Position numbers and translations under genes: made by a program. From Paenibacillus dendritiformis (GTDB lineage Bacteria; Bacillota; Bacilli; Paenibacillales; Paenibacillaceae), in contig NZ_AP025344.1 in assembly GCF_021654795.1 (NCBI RefSeq), forward strand, positions 3,224,501-3,288,500: 64,000 nt of DNA. The letters run 5' to 3'. The stretch's first letter is position 1, and each line of letters starts with the position of its first letter. Below are positions 9,312 through 17,534 of the stretch, piece after piece. The notes beneath the pieces were generated by a model. The model saw only the letters and a program-made list of their open reading frames with translations. It did no database searches and had not been told where the DNA came from.

Positions 9312-9788
9312 TCATTTTCGAAGCAGTATGCTCTTCTTCAGCAGCAAGTCCTCGAAGACAGGCCGCTGAACGGTACTGATCTGCGAGGTGTCGATCTGAT
9401 CCAGACGCTTGAATTCCAGCGCCGCCGATTCCCCCGCCTCGTCCCGAAAGCGCAGCGTCTTGCCGTCTTCCTCCAGCATCCCTTCCAGATTCACCGCCGC
9501 GTTGAACAGGAACATGACGAACACGACTTCATTGCCGTCCGGGTATGTATAATGCATCCGTTCTCCGCTATAGATCGAGTACAGCTCATACTGCTCGACG
9601 ACAAGCCCGGTCTCTTCATATACTTCCCGAATCATGGTGTCCTCGATCGCTTCTCCCGGCTCCATGCCGCCTCCAGGCAGCCCCCAGTTGCCGTAATCCG
9701 ATCGTTTCTGCAGCAGCACTCTGCCGGCACGATCGCGGATGATCGCTCCCGCGGTCACGATGATTTTGCTTTTTGTCACATTTTCCAC
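9312..9788 (-). CDS. NUDIX hydrolase
   Basis: NUDIX enzymes hydrolyse nucleoside diphosphates linked to another moiety. The 158-residue protein has a complete Nudix box, with GGGMEPGEAIEDTMIREVYE followed by ETGL, giving the metal-binding REVYEE core. Substrate is not evident. It is a single-gene unit with its own terminator and an AT-rich palindromic region about 110-135 bp upstream. Confidence 0.88.
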   Translation of the reverse strand: MENVTKSKIIVTAGAIIRDRAGRVLLQKRSDYGNWGLPGGGMEPGEAIEDTMIREVYEETGLVVEQYELYSIYSGERMHYTYPDGNEVVFVMFLFNAAVNLEGMLEEDGKTLRFRDEAGESAALEFKRLDQIDTSQISTVQRPVFEDLLLKKSILLRK

Positions 9789-9893
9789 CCTTTATCTTTT
9801 TATATTTTGGCGTTGCGGAGCCATCCGGCGCCGCTGCGAAGGACGCCGCAAGCGTTGTACCCTGCCGGCATCAAGCCGCTCATAGAAATATTA

Positions 9894-9923
9894 ATTAATC
9901 ACATTTATGATTAATATCATTAA
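9894..9923. promoter_or_regulatory. AT-rich palindromic element upstream of the NUDIX gene
   Basis: ATTAATCA (9894-9901) and TGATTAAT (9908-9915) form an inverted repeat. The overlapping 17-mer ATGATTAATATCATTAA (9907-9923) matches 14 of 17 bases of a sequence at 24874-24890 upstream of the multi-GNAT gene. It also abuts the 3' end of the hisC pseudogene. It may be a shared operator or just AT-rich promoter DNA. Confidence 0.3.
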
Positions 9924-10974
9924 TTATATCACACCGCCTATTTTCCGCACCGCGTCGATAAATTGCTTCATTTCTTCATCCGTTCCGATTGATACTCTCA
10001 AGTAGTTGTCGATTCTGGGTTGAGCGAAGTACCGGACTAATATGCCATGCTCGCGCAGTTCCTCGAACAGCCGCTTCGCCGGACGGGATGGGTCATCATG
10101 ACGAAGTTCGCCTTCGATTCGATTGCGGAGCACCCCAGCTCTTCGAGCTGCCTGACCGTCCATTCCCGCGTCCAGATGACGTTCCGGCAAGTCTCCTGGA
10201 AGTAGTCCTCATCTTCCAGCGCCGCCGTCGCGCCAGCCGATCCAGCGTATAGGAGTTGAACGAATTTTTGACGCGCTCCAAGCCTTCTGTCAACTCCTCC
10301 TGCCCGAGAGCCATGCCTATACGAAGCCCGGCGAGCGATCGCGACTTGGACAGCGTCTGGATGACAAGCAGGTTCGGATAGTCATCGATGAGCTTCACGG
10401 CCGATTCCCCGCCAAAGTCAATGTAAGCTTCATCGAGAATGACGACGTGATCCGCATGCTTCTCCAGCAGCGGGCGGAAGGCATCGACCGGAACGTATTT
10501 CCCTGTCGGCGCGTTCGGATTCGGGACGACGACTCCCGCGCATTCCAGATGAAATGCATCCAGCGGCACATGAAAATCATCATCCAGGGCAACCGTCTCA
10601 TACGGCAAATGATATAAATTCGCATATACTTTGTAGAAGCTGTATGTAACATCCGGGAACAGAACCGGAGCCCCCGGCGTAAAAAACGCGGCGAAGGAGA
10701 AAGCGAGTATTTCATCAGAGCCATTCCCGATGAACACTTGCCGCTCGCTTAGCCCGAACCGTCTCGCCGCGGCCTGCCTCAGCTCCTGGCCTGCCGGATC
10801 GGGATACAGGCGCAGATTCTCCTGAACCGCGTGCCGGATGGCAGCCAGCACCCGGGGAGATGGAGGATACGGATTTTCATTTGTATTCAGTTTGATATAG
10901 GTTTTATCCTTATGCTGCTCCCCAGGCACATAAGGGACAAGCCTCTTGGCCAGTTCGCTCCAATATTTGCTCAT
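9924..10974 (-). pseudogene. hisC: Histidinol-phosphate aminotransferase with two frameshifts
   Basis: The minus strand encodes a recognisable PLP-dependent HisC-like aminotransferase: YIKLNTNENPYPPSP, GNGSDEIL, VVPNPNAPTGK, ILDEAYIDFG and the lysine motif TLSKSRSLAGLRIG. The frame is lost after DRLA (about 10228). The protein continues in the next frame (ALEDEDYFQETCRN... to ...ANFVMMTHP) and shifts again near 10100 into RLFEELREHGILVRYF and the true C-terminus at 9924. Each shift equals one missing base; adding one base at each site restores a full-length enzyme. Start ATG 10974 follows GGAGAGG. Either a real pseudogene or two indel errors. Confidence 0.8.
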
Positions 10975-10991
10975 GCTCTGTTCCCTCTCCT

Positions 10992-11303
10992 TTACCTCCC
11001 TACCTTCTTTCCATACGTCTCTTCCTCAATAGACGAACGGAACGGATCCAGCAATGTGAGGAACTGTTCATAGAGCGCGTCCAGTTCCGGATCCCGATAC
11101 AAATCCCCGGCCGCATCCCGATAGGCTTGTTCGCTTGGGAAGATCTGAATCTCTATCCACAGGCCTGGCTCATCGGAGCTGGGAGCATAATGCAGCGCAT
11201 AATCGATATGCTGCCGGTATATTGCATCGGCACGCGCCATTAGCTGATGATAGGCTTGCGTCCGCGACGCATCGATGTAGTAGCGGAATATTTTGTAATA
11301 CAA
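10992..11303 (-). CDS. Small conserved-looking protein, possibly a dimeric alpha/beta-barrel fold
   Basis: I start this gene at a TTG (11303) because GGGAGG lies seven bases upstream; an in-frame ATG at 11348 has no ribosome site. The product is about 103 residues (YYKIFRYYIDASR, WIEIQIFPSEQAYRDAA, LYEQFLTLLDPF). The pattern of a beta strand, helix, and 'W-x-E-x-x-x-F' strand is like NIPSNAP or antibiotic-monooxygenase-type ferredoxin-like barrels, but I do not recognise the family. It lies 17 bp upstream of hisC and is probably cotranscribed with it. Confidence 0.5.
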   Translation of the reverse strand: MYYKIFRYYIDASRTQAYHQLMARADAIYRQHIDYALHYAPSSDEPGLWIEIQIFPSEQAYRDAAGDLYRDPELDALYEQFLTLLDPFRSSIEEETYGKKVGR

Positions 11304-11486
11304 CGTTATCCCTCCCGGATCCGCATTTTGATTCGAGATCGGCCGCATCTCAAAAAATGCCGTTCGAGCATGTTCTCTCCCTTCCCCACTTTTTCCCTGT
11401 CTTCATCATAGAATAGTAGACGCCGGTCCGCAATCCCGGATTATGCGACATTAGCAGCAGGTCGAACGGAGCAAATAGGAAAACAA

Positions 11487-11513
11487 AGCCAGAGAGCTTG
11501 ATGCCCTCTGGCT
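11487..11513 (-). terminator. Terminator-like hairpin
   Basis: AGCCAGAG (11487-11494) and CTCTGGCT (11506-11513) pair perfectly; the minus transcript continues TTTGTTTTCC. No convincing gene ends here. The gene-free stretch 11304-11699 otherwise holds only this hairpin and the terminator at 11656-11684. Confidence 0.5.
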
Positions 11514-11655
11514 TATCTCGCCCCTTCCTGATATCGGACCAAAGTCGCAAACCCAGAGCAGGTTTCCCGAATTGGTGTTCATTCCTTCGTTATTCTGCTG
11601 CTTCCGATTTTGCTCTTTTATGAAAGAATCCCTATCATTCTCTGCTCATAACGCC

Positions 11656-11684
11656 AAAAAGCCTCCATTCCCGTGAATGAAGGC
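11656..11684 (-). terminator. Terminator of the DUF5316-like gene
   Basis: GCCTCCATTC / GAATGAAGGC with loop CCGT and one mismatch; five A on the + strand (11656-11660) give a U run for minus transcripts. It lies 16 bp after the stop of the membrane protein gene. Confidence 0.7.
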
Positions 11685-11699
11685 CTAATAGCGAACTAC

Positions 11700-11987
11700 C
11701 TATTTTGTTATGAAATAGACAACGGTGACCACCAAAAACGGAATCGAGCATACGAAAGCGATCCCGGACCATCGAGTGCGGGCGCGCACCTCTTCCCTCG
11801 AGCTGGAGTGAAAGTTGGCTCGCGAACGGTCCCCGCTTATAAGCACCCCGGATAGGATTGCCGCGAGAATGAGCAGGATTCCCCCAGGCCACGCATTCGC
11901 TTCCGCAGCCAGCTCCCAACCGCCCTTCGTATACGCAAGTCCCGTAATTACCAGACTGATAATACACGCCAATCCGAAATATTTCAT
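11700..11987 (-). CDS. DUF5316-like small membrane protein
   Basis: The ATG at 11987 (MKYFGLACIISLV) has GAGGAG ten bases upstream and is preferred to a longer in-frame start at 12041. The 95-residue protein has three membrane segments and the sequence LSGVLISGDRSRANFHSSS, which I recognise as the signature region of DUF5316 proteins in Bacillales. No function is known. It is transcribed alone and ends in a hairpin terminator. Confidence 0.65.
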   Translation of the reverse strand: MKYFGLACIISLVITGLAYTKGGWELAAEANAWPGGILLILAAILSGVLISGDRSRANFHSSSREEVRARTRWSGIAFVCSIPFLVVTVVYFITK

Positions 11988-12166
11988 TCCCGCATCGCTC
12001 CTCTGCCTATTGCCGCAGCCTGTAAGTCCGGCAAAATTCATCCTTTCTAGTTAATACGCAACAGAGCGGATTCGGTTCGACCTATATTTATAGAGCAGCC
12101 AGGTCAGGACAAGCAAATCGCTTCGCCATTACCTTGCAAGATTATCAGATTCATGCCGAAAAGAAG

Positions 12167-12597
12167 TCAAGTCACGGCTTGACGGCCTGATGGAAGCGGT
12201 GAATCCCGAAGCTCTGGAAGGAGGAACGAAGGATTAACCGCCACGGGAATGTTAGTCCGGGAGGAAATATAATACCCCGCCGTCGCATCATAGGCTCGAA
12301 CAGGTCTTCCTCGAATGCATAGCGGTATATTGTACAGTCCCTGACGCGGGCGTACCATCGGCTCTCGATCGTAATTAGCGTATCGGCCAACGACTGACCG
12401 AAAAACCGTTCCCGGGCTTCCTCGCTCATGTCCGGTGCAGCCCTGACGACACTCCGGGGACAGTTCCTCGGAAAAAAATACGTAAATTGATGTTCCTCAT
12501 CAATCGCCCATACGACCGGAGGAAAGCCTTCGCGATTCGGGTTCTCCCTTGGGACGAACCGCTTAATGTCCGCTTATTCGCTGAAATGGTACAGCAT
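12167..12597 (-). pseudogene. DUF6886-family gene broken by a stop codon and a frameshift
   Basis: The minus strand from an ATG at 12597 (GAGGAG 8 bases upstream) reads MLYHFSE and then a TAA. The same frame continues with DIKRFVPRENPNREGFPPVV, WAIDEEH and YFFPRNCPRSVV, typical of DUF6886. After EEDLFEP the frame shifts by one base near 12305 and continues as YDATAGYYISSRTNIPVAV to a stop at 12167. The N-acetyltransferase stop codon lies 5 bp upstream, so it was the second gene of that operon. Confidence 0.65.
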
Positions 12598-12601
12598 TGC
12601 G

Positions 12602-13423
12602 TCACTCCTCGCTCTTTGCCGATCCGTCTCGGTGCGCGCCTCCGTCCAGTTGGGCCCGTCTGCGCCGAAAGATGCCGCTGGCCTGCTCGTACAAAGCAAA
12701 ATCCATTCCGAACTTGTCTGTAATCCAATGCTTCAGCTCATCCGGACCGAGCTCCCGCTCGATCTTCCGGTCCGGGAAATGCTGCTTCACCGTTCCGTTC
12801 GTTAATGATGTCGGAATGCCTCCGATATAACCGAATATGAGCAGTTCCCGCAGCATCGGCGACGTATTCCAATCATTCGAACGGTTGATGAACGGAACCA
12901 TATCCTCCAGCTTGACGGGCTCGGGTTGTAATGTTTTCGTCGGGCCCGGCTTCCGAACGATCGTGATCCCGTCCGCTGCCACGGTATAGGTGAACGTCTC
13001 CCTGTCATCCGCGGCAACGAATGACTGATGCAGCGGATAGGCTTGAAACAGAGGCGCGCAATAGCCGAGATCGACATAGTACGGCTGATCCAGATCCACG
13101 CGCAAGCAGAGATGTCCCGGATCCATATACAGATAATGAACGCGGTAGCCCAACTGCCGCAGCAGCCAGTGGAAGCCGATCGCGATCGTCCAGCAGGTGC
13201 CGCCATACCCCTGCGTCACCATGCGATTGACATAGACATCGATAGGAGGAATGAACTGCTTCCTCGCGGCGCCTGTCTCGTAATCTATGATCTTGGTCAA
13301 ATTCTCCCATCGCACCTTCCGCTGGAACCGATCGATCAGCTGGTTCAGCAGAGTCAAATCCGCCTCGCCCCGCGGCACCTCCACATAAGCCAAAAACCGC
13401 TCAACGAGCGCTGCCGCCTCCAT
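12602..13423 (-). CDS. Arylamine N-acetyltransferase
   Basis: NAT enzymes move an acetyl group from acetyl-CoA to arylamines through a Cys-His-Asp triad. Here the triad is seen as Cys77 (YGGTCWTI), His104 (DPGHLCLRVD) and Asp118 (YYVDLGYC), with the N-terminal FQRKVRWENL helix. Length of 273 residues is usual. The ATG at 13423 has GGGGGAG six bases upstream; an in-frame ATG at 13441 is weaker. The broken DUF6886 gene follows directly. Confidence 0.85.
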   Translation of the reverse strand: MEAAALVERFLAYVEVPRGEADLTLLNQLIDRFQRKVRWENLTKIIDYETGAARKQFIPPIDVYVNRMVTQGYGGTCWTIAIGFHWLLRQLGYRVHYLYMDPGHLCLRVDLDQPYYVDLGYCAPLFQAYPLHQSFVAADDRETFTYTVAADGITIVRKPGPTKTLQPEPVKLEDMVPFINRSNDWNTSPMLRELLIFGYIGGIPTSLTNGTVKQHFPDRKIERELGPDELKHWITDKFGMDFALYEQASGIFRRRRAQLDGGAHRDGSAKSEE

Positions 13424-13572
13424 GTTTGCTCCCCCTTCCATTTTCGATCGTCGATCACGGCTATGATCGGCGCTTCGAGTTTACAATAATCGTCCATCCG
13501 AACCTCCAATGAACAGGCGATATCCCTATTCCTCACTTCTCCTATACAATATCCCATTTTCGCCCTCCTGGC

Positions 13573-13613
13573 AAAAAAAGACTCTTCTCTCCCTTAGAGG
13601 GATAAAAGAGTCT
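13573..13613 (-). terminator. Strong terminator of the Imm22-like gene
   Basis: AGACTCTT (13579-13586) pairs with AAGAGTCT (13606-13613), with an inner TCCCT/AGGGA stem. A7 on the + strand supplies the U run. It starts about 10 bp after the stop at 13623. Confidence 0.85.
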
Positions 13614-13622
13614 GGTTACCAG

Positions 13623-14033
13623 CTAGCTCAGTTCATACCGGACCGAGCCAATATAATCAAAGGACAACCGTTCGTTTGCGGCATGCCGCACTAGACTGTG
13701 ATACGCGAAGTTATACAGTAGAATCACCGCATTCCGCTCGTCCGGAAACGCTTCGGGATGAAGCCGCATGAACTGCGAAATCACTTCCTCCTCATAGGAA
13801 CAGCCTGCCAGCAGGTCTGCCAGCACGACGCTGGGCCAATCCACGAGATACGCTTCCCGGAAATCATCGTCGAAATAAAAGAGGCGAAAATCAACGGCAG
13901 ACGGGGGCTCGATGCCGTCCCTTTCCTCCGTGTATGTATACGTTAGATAACGATCCAGCTCTTGTTCCGAGTTGCACCGTCCCGCGCAGAGGGATACGAT
14001 GCCGGGCTGCTCCCAGCCACCCTCTTCGTTCAT
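13623..14033 (-). CDS. Imm22-family immunity-like protein
   Basis: The 136-residue protein matches the Imm22 pattern: VSLCAGRCNSEQELDRYL near the start, an acidic DFRLFYFDDDFREAYLVDW segment, a GCSYEEEVISQF middle and the C-terminal AVILLYNFAYHS. Imm22 proteins are predicted to neutralise polymorphic toxins. No toxin gene is nearby, so this is an orphan. AAGGAG lies seven bases before the ATG. Own terminator. Confidence 0.65.
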   Translation of the reverse strand: MNEEGGWEQPGIVSLCAGRCNSEQELDRYLTYTYTEERDGIEPPSAVDFRLFYFDDDFREAYLVDWPSVVLADLLAGCSYEEEVISQFMRLHPEAFPDERNAVILLYNFAYHSLVRHAANERLSFDYIGSVRYELS

Positions 14034-14095
14034 GCCTCTTCTCCTTCTCTTCCCCTAGCGAACCAGGGCGGAGCTCCCTGTCCGCCCTGCCTTTC

Positions 14096-15388
14096 TCACA
14101 GCTCCACAAGCCGTCTCTGGTACTTCTGGATATCGCCCGCGCCCATGAAGACCAGCACCGAATCCTCATAAGAACCCAGTTGGCCGATGGAGGTCTCGGA
14201 CAGAAGCTGCGCATGCGGAATCCGATCGCGCAGATGTTCAATCGATACGGTTCCTGCCCGCTCGCGCGCCGAGCCGAATATCGGGCAGAGGAAGACATCG
14301 TCCGCGGCGATCAGCGAAGCGGCGAAGTCATCGATCAACCGTTCCAGGCGGGTGAAGGTATGCGGCTGGAACACGCTGACGATGCGGCGATCCGGATATT
14401 TGCTGCGGGCCGCATCCAGCGTCGCCCGAATCTCGGACGGATGGTGCGCGTAATCGTCGATGACGATATTGCTTCTCCACCCCGATTCCGTGAAGCGCCG
14501 CTTCACCCCTCCAAAGGAAAGAAGGCGATGCCGGATCTCGCCTATATCCAGCCCGAGCACGAGACTGGCGCCAATGACAGCGAGCGTATTCAGCACGTTA
14601 TGGCGCCCATAGACCGGGATCGTGAACCGTTCCAGCTTGGCCCCCTGCCAGATAACATCGAAGCTGACGCCTTCGGCATGCACGGAGATGGAATCAGCCC
14701 TCAAATCATTATGATCTCCGATGCCATAATAGAGAATGGGCTTCGCGGACTGAAGCAAGCGCACCTGCTCGTCATCTCCGCACGCGACGATCTGTTTGCC
14801 GACGGTAGAGGTCATCTCCTCGAAGGCCTGTCTCACATCGTCTACCCCCCGGAAATAATCCGGGTGATCAAAATCAATATTCGTTATTATCGCAATATCC
14901 GGCTTATAGGCCAGAAAATGCCGCTTATATTCACAGCTCTCGAAGACAAAAAATCTGGCGTCGGCCGTGCCGGACCCGGTCCCGTCTCCGATCAGGCTGC
15001 AGGTCGGCCAGGAGGAGCCGAGCGCATGCACCAGCATCCCCGTCGTGGTTGTCTTGCCGTGAGATCCGGTAATCGCGATGCTCGTATAGTCCTTCATCCA
15101 AGCCCCCAGGAAATGATGGTACCGCTGGATGGCCAATCCCAGTCTCCGGCATTGCTCCAAGCTCGAATGCCCATCATCGAAGGCATTCGATGCAATGACG
15201 ATCATATCGTTCGCGAGCGGCGCCTCACCGAAAGCGTATATTGGGATATTCCTTGCTTCCAAAGGGGTCTGTGTAAAGATCGCCTCCTCGACATCTTCCC
15301 CTTGAACCCGATGTCCGAGATCATGCAGCACTTGTGCCAACGCACTCATTCCGCTTCCTTTTATCCCAATAAAATGATAGCTGCCCAT
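14096..15388 (-). CDS. murC: UDP-N-acetylmuramate--L-alanine ligase
   Basis: MurC joins L-Ala to UDP-MurNAc in the cytoplasm. The 430-residue protein has the N-terminal Rossmann motif FIGIKGSGMSALA, the ATP loop ITGSHGKTTTTGML, NIDFDHPDYF, and the C-terminal DYAHHPSEIRATL typical of the enzyme. The ATG at 15388 is preceded by GGGAGG; earlier in-frame codons are rejected. Stand-alone, but it lies in the same 10-kb region as murG and the VanS/VanR-like pair. Confidence 0.9.
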   Translation of the reverse strand: MGSYHFIGIKGSGMSALAQVLHDLGHRVQGEDVEEAIFTQTPLEARNIPIYAFGEAPLANDMIVIASNAFDDGHSSLEQCRRLGLAIQRYHHFLGAWMKDYTSIAITGSHGKTTTTGMLVHALGSSWPTCSLIGDGTGSGTADARFFVFESCEYKRHFLAYKPDIAIITNIDFDHPDYFRGVDDVRQAFEEMTSTVGKQIVACGDDEQVRLLQSAKPILYYGIGDHNDLRADSISVHAEGVSFDVIWQGAKLERFTIPVYGRHNVLNTLAVIGASLVLGLDIGEIRHRLLSFGGVKRRFTESGWRSNIVIDDYAHHPSEIRATLDAARSKYPDRRIVSVFQPHTFTRLERLIDDFAASLIAADDVFLCPIFGSARERAGTVSIEHLRDRIPHAQLLSETSIGQLGSYEDSVLVFMGAGDIQKYQRRLVEL

Positions 15389-15533
15389 TGTGACCTCCCT
15401 ATAACGATTACACGCTGTTGTACAGTATATGTATTTATACAAAATATGCGCTTGCCTACGTGTGCGCATACAGACATTATACGTAATTGCGCCCCCGTTT
15501 CCAATGTATTCCCTTCATTTGCCACTTATATGC

Positions 15534-15561
15534 AAAAAAAGCACCGGCATAATGCCAGTGC
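15534..15561 (-). terminator. Terminator hairpin inside the GH39 remnant region
   Basis: GCACCGGCAT (15541-15550) and ATGCCAGTGC (15552-15561) pair with one G-U on the minus strand; A7 (15534-15540) supplies the U run. A nearly identical hairpin stands at 16543-16563. Confidence 0.7.
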
Positions 15562-16010
15562 AAGACTGTCGCAATGGTTTTGGCGAGATAGGCCGCCTTA
15601 TCCACGGTGTCATTCTTCAGCTCCCTGATAGGCCATTCCGTGAGAACCAATTCCTTGTCAGACAGCCCTTGCCCGTCCAGCAGCCTCATCACCTGCGCAA
15701 GCATGTCCCGCAAATCATCCGGATTCGGAAGAGTTCCCACGAACTCCTCCACTATTTGGCGGTCCCGATGCAACGGGAGCCCCATCGGAGCGGCCAGTTC
15801 GGCGTGAAGCACCTCCTCAATAGGGTCATGCGGTTAGAAATGAAACGGTATGAAGTCCGGCAAACCCGGATTGCTGCGGCAGAACGCAAAAAATTCAGCC
15901 GCGGCGAGCGGATGGTGATGATCCGCCATGGCGCGCAGCCGCTCCGAAACGCCCTTCAAGGTCTGATTGGTTCTCAAATACATCTCCATATCATCTTCTA
16001 TCGTTCCCGG
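15562..16010 (-). pseudogene. Remnant of a GH39-type glycosidase domain
   Basis: From 16010 the minus strand reads a frame with FFAFCRSNPGLPDFIPFHF, then TAA (15834-15836), then PHDPIEE..., a LLDGQGLSDKELVLTEW segment and NDTVDKAAYLAKTIATV. The pattern 'PDF-x-x-x-H-YPHD ... LTEW ... ND-T-x-x-AAYLAK' fits GH39 catalytic domains, often fused to AraC regulators in this group. The stop replaces the expected Tyr of the YPHD-like motif. Both ends are missing: the 5' side meets a stop at 16011-16013 and the 3' side runs into a terminator. Distant match, but internally consistent. Confidence 0.55.
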
Positions 16011-16065
16011 CTAGAACGTCTGCAGTTCCGGTCATCCACACCACTAAATTCCCAGTATATCCCAG

Positions 16066-16179
16066 CACTCTAGTTATCTGCTACACCAATACTGCCGTAT
16101 CTCCCGCCACTCTAGTCATCTGCTCCACCAAAGCTGCCGTATCTCCCGCCACTCTAGTCATCTGCTCCACCAAAGCTGC
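16066..16179. repeat. 42-bp tandem repeat, 2.7 copies
   Basis: Units start with CACTCTAG at 16066, 16108 and 16150. Copies two and three are identical over the part they share. The flanking sequence to 16355 has a recurrent TGCAGCAATTT motif (about 16186 and 16347) and no gene. Confidence 0.8.
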
Positions 16180-16355
16180 AAGAATGCAGCAATTTTATGG
16201 ACACGAGGTTGCGAAAATACGATTACTGCAAAAATACAGCAATTACCGTGCGGCGAGGCATAAATAGCGTTCAAAATGGCGAAATAATGTAATTTTGCAG
16301 GATTTTCTCGGAATTTAGCCACTTGAGGTTAAAAATGCTGCGCCTATGCAGCAAT

Positions 16356-16460
16356 TTCATGCGGGGACCAGCTTGCTTCATGCGCAGACTACCTTGCTTC
16401 ACGCGCAGACCACCTTGCTTCACGCGCAGACTACCTTCCTTCATGCGCGGACCAGCTTGC
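16356..16460. repeat. 21-bp tandem repeat, five copies
   Basis: Five 21-bp units (TTCATGCGCAGACTACCTTG type) at 16356, 16377, 16398, 16419 and 16440. Because 21 is divisible by three, frames stay open across them, but no ribosome site or family supports a gene. Confidence 0.85.
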
Positions 16461-16505
16461 CCTAACCTAACCTGTTCTGCCTTCCCCCGCCCCGCCCTTC
16501 TTAAG

Positions 16506-16563
16506 AAAAAAGACTGTCGACAGGACTTTGTCGACAGTCTGAGCACCGGCATAATGCCGGTGC
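16506..16563 (-). terminator. Double-hairpin terminator of the secreted-protein gene
   Basis: First hairpin met by the minus transcript: GCACCGGCAT / ATGCCGGTGC (16543-16563). Second: AGACTGTCGACA (16511-16522) with TGTCGACAGTCT (16529-16540), followed by a U run (A6 on +, 16506-16511). Confidence 0.85.
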
Positions 16564-16586
16564 CCGCAGTAATTCGTTACTCTATT

Positions 16587-17408
16587 TTACTTCTCTGAGC
16601 TGCTTGAGGAGGCTGAAATCAGTGATTTCGCGATCTCGATCAGTTGTTCCTTCCCGATGCCGCTCCCTTTGGTTACCATGATCTTGAAGTCGACTTTGCC
16701 GTCGGCGCTCAGCCACTCCAGGCGATCATCGCCTCCGTTCTTTGTGTCGGAATAGGTCACATAAAGCGCCTGAATTCCGTCGATTTCGATTTTCTCCTCG
16801 CTTGTTCCCTTTCCCTTCATCCGGGTCATGCCTTTGGGCATCTCCTCGTGATACTGCGCGTAGATCCCAATCGTGTTTTTTCCTTTGCTGTAGCCCACAA
16901 AGGAGTGGTTGGCCGTGTCCCAATCCATCTTCTTCAAATAGTAGGTTAGCCCTTGCTTCTCCGCCTCGGCCTTCAGCTGCTCCACGATCTCCTTATACTC
17001 CTGGCCAAACAGCATAGGGCTTACCTTGCTAACCTCACCCCGTTTAAACCGATAGCCCTCCGGCAGGGCCCCCGGCTCCGGAATGGCCGGCCCTTTATAT
17101 TTGGATTGCTTCTGTGTGAATTCTTTATAGGTCTTCGCCTCATGGGTCCCCATGAAATAGGTTAGAAGACCGTCAGTGGCATCATACAAGACATACAATT
17201 CCTCCGGTTTTTTATGCTTGTACACCCAGTCGTGAACGTCCCCCAGCTTTTTGAATTTCGGCGGCTTCGCGGCGGCCGCCTCCTTCTTCTTTTCGGTCTT
17301 GGCGGACTTGGACTGCACGGCGGTTGCCGCCCCTGCCGTTCCGGTTGTCACAGCGCTTAACAACAGCATGCTAGCCATGGCGGCAGCCACGGTTTTCTTA
17401 GCTAACAT
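16587..17408 (-). CDS. Secreted protein with DUF4367-like C-terminal domain, paralogue A
   Basis: A signal peptide (residues 1 to about 27, ending TAGAATA) precedes a Lys/Ala-rich linker, a central region (YKGPAIPEPGALPEGYRFKRG) and a C-terminal part (GIQALYVTYSDT...RLEWLSADGKVDFKI...IGKEQLIEIAKSLI) that looks like the DUF4367 fold of anti-sigma ectodomains. It is homologous along its length to the protein at 20319-21119. AAAGGAGAAGG precedes the ATG. An ECF-type promoter at 17462-17491 predicts control by the sigma factor at 22681. Function unknown; likely an envelope-stress product or a modulator of the anti-sigma factor. Confidence 0.75.
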   Translation of the reverse strand: MLAKKTVAAAMASMLLLSAVTTGTAGAATAVQSKSAKTEKKKEAAAAKPPKFKKLGDVHDWVYKHKKPEELYVLYDATDGLLTYFMGTHEAKTYKEFTQKQSKYKGPAIPEPGALPEGYRFKRGEVSKVSPMLFGQEYKEIVEQLKAEAEKQGLTYYLKKMDWDTANHSFVGYSKGKNTIGIYAQYHEEMPKGMTRMKGKGTSEEKIEIDGIQALYVTYSDTKNGGDDRLEWLSADGKVDFKIMVTKGSGIGKEQLIEIAKSLISASSSSSEK

Positions 17409-17461
17409 CGTACCTTCTCCTTTCGGGCCTCTGCCCGTTTCATATTTTGAACTTCACCCGA

Positions 17462-17491
17462 TATAACCCTTCTGGCCTGGCAAAAGGGACA
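17462..17491 (-). promoter_or_regulatory. Predicted ECF sigma promoter, site A
   Basis: On the minus strand: TGTCCC (17491-17486), 18-bp spacer starting TTTTGC, GTTATA (17467-17462), about 54 bp before the start codon. Same boxes and spacing as sites at 21167-21196 and 23293-23322. Confidence 0.65.
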
Positions 17492-17534
17492 TAATACAGG
17501 ATAAAACCTGCTGTCCCGAACGAGTTCAAGCGGC

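Noticed and set aside
11350..11550. Possible 66-residue minus-strand gene
   Set aside because: Overlaps a terminator-like hairpin and has no recognisable family or ribosome site.
13354..13557. Minus-strand frame overlapping the N-acetyltransferase start
   Set aside because: Mostly out-of-frame text of the N-acetyltransferase; the real start has a strong ribosome site.
16271..16552. Minus-strand frame with repeated SLRVKQG-like heptads
   Set aside because: It is created by the 21-bp tandem repeat and overlaps the terminator of the next gene; no ribosome site.
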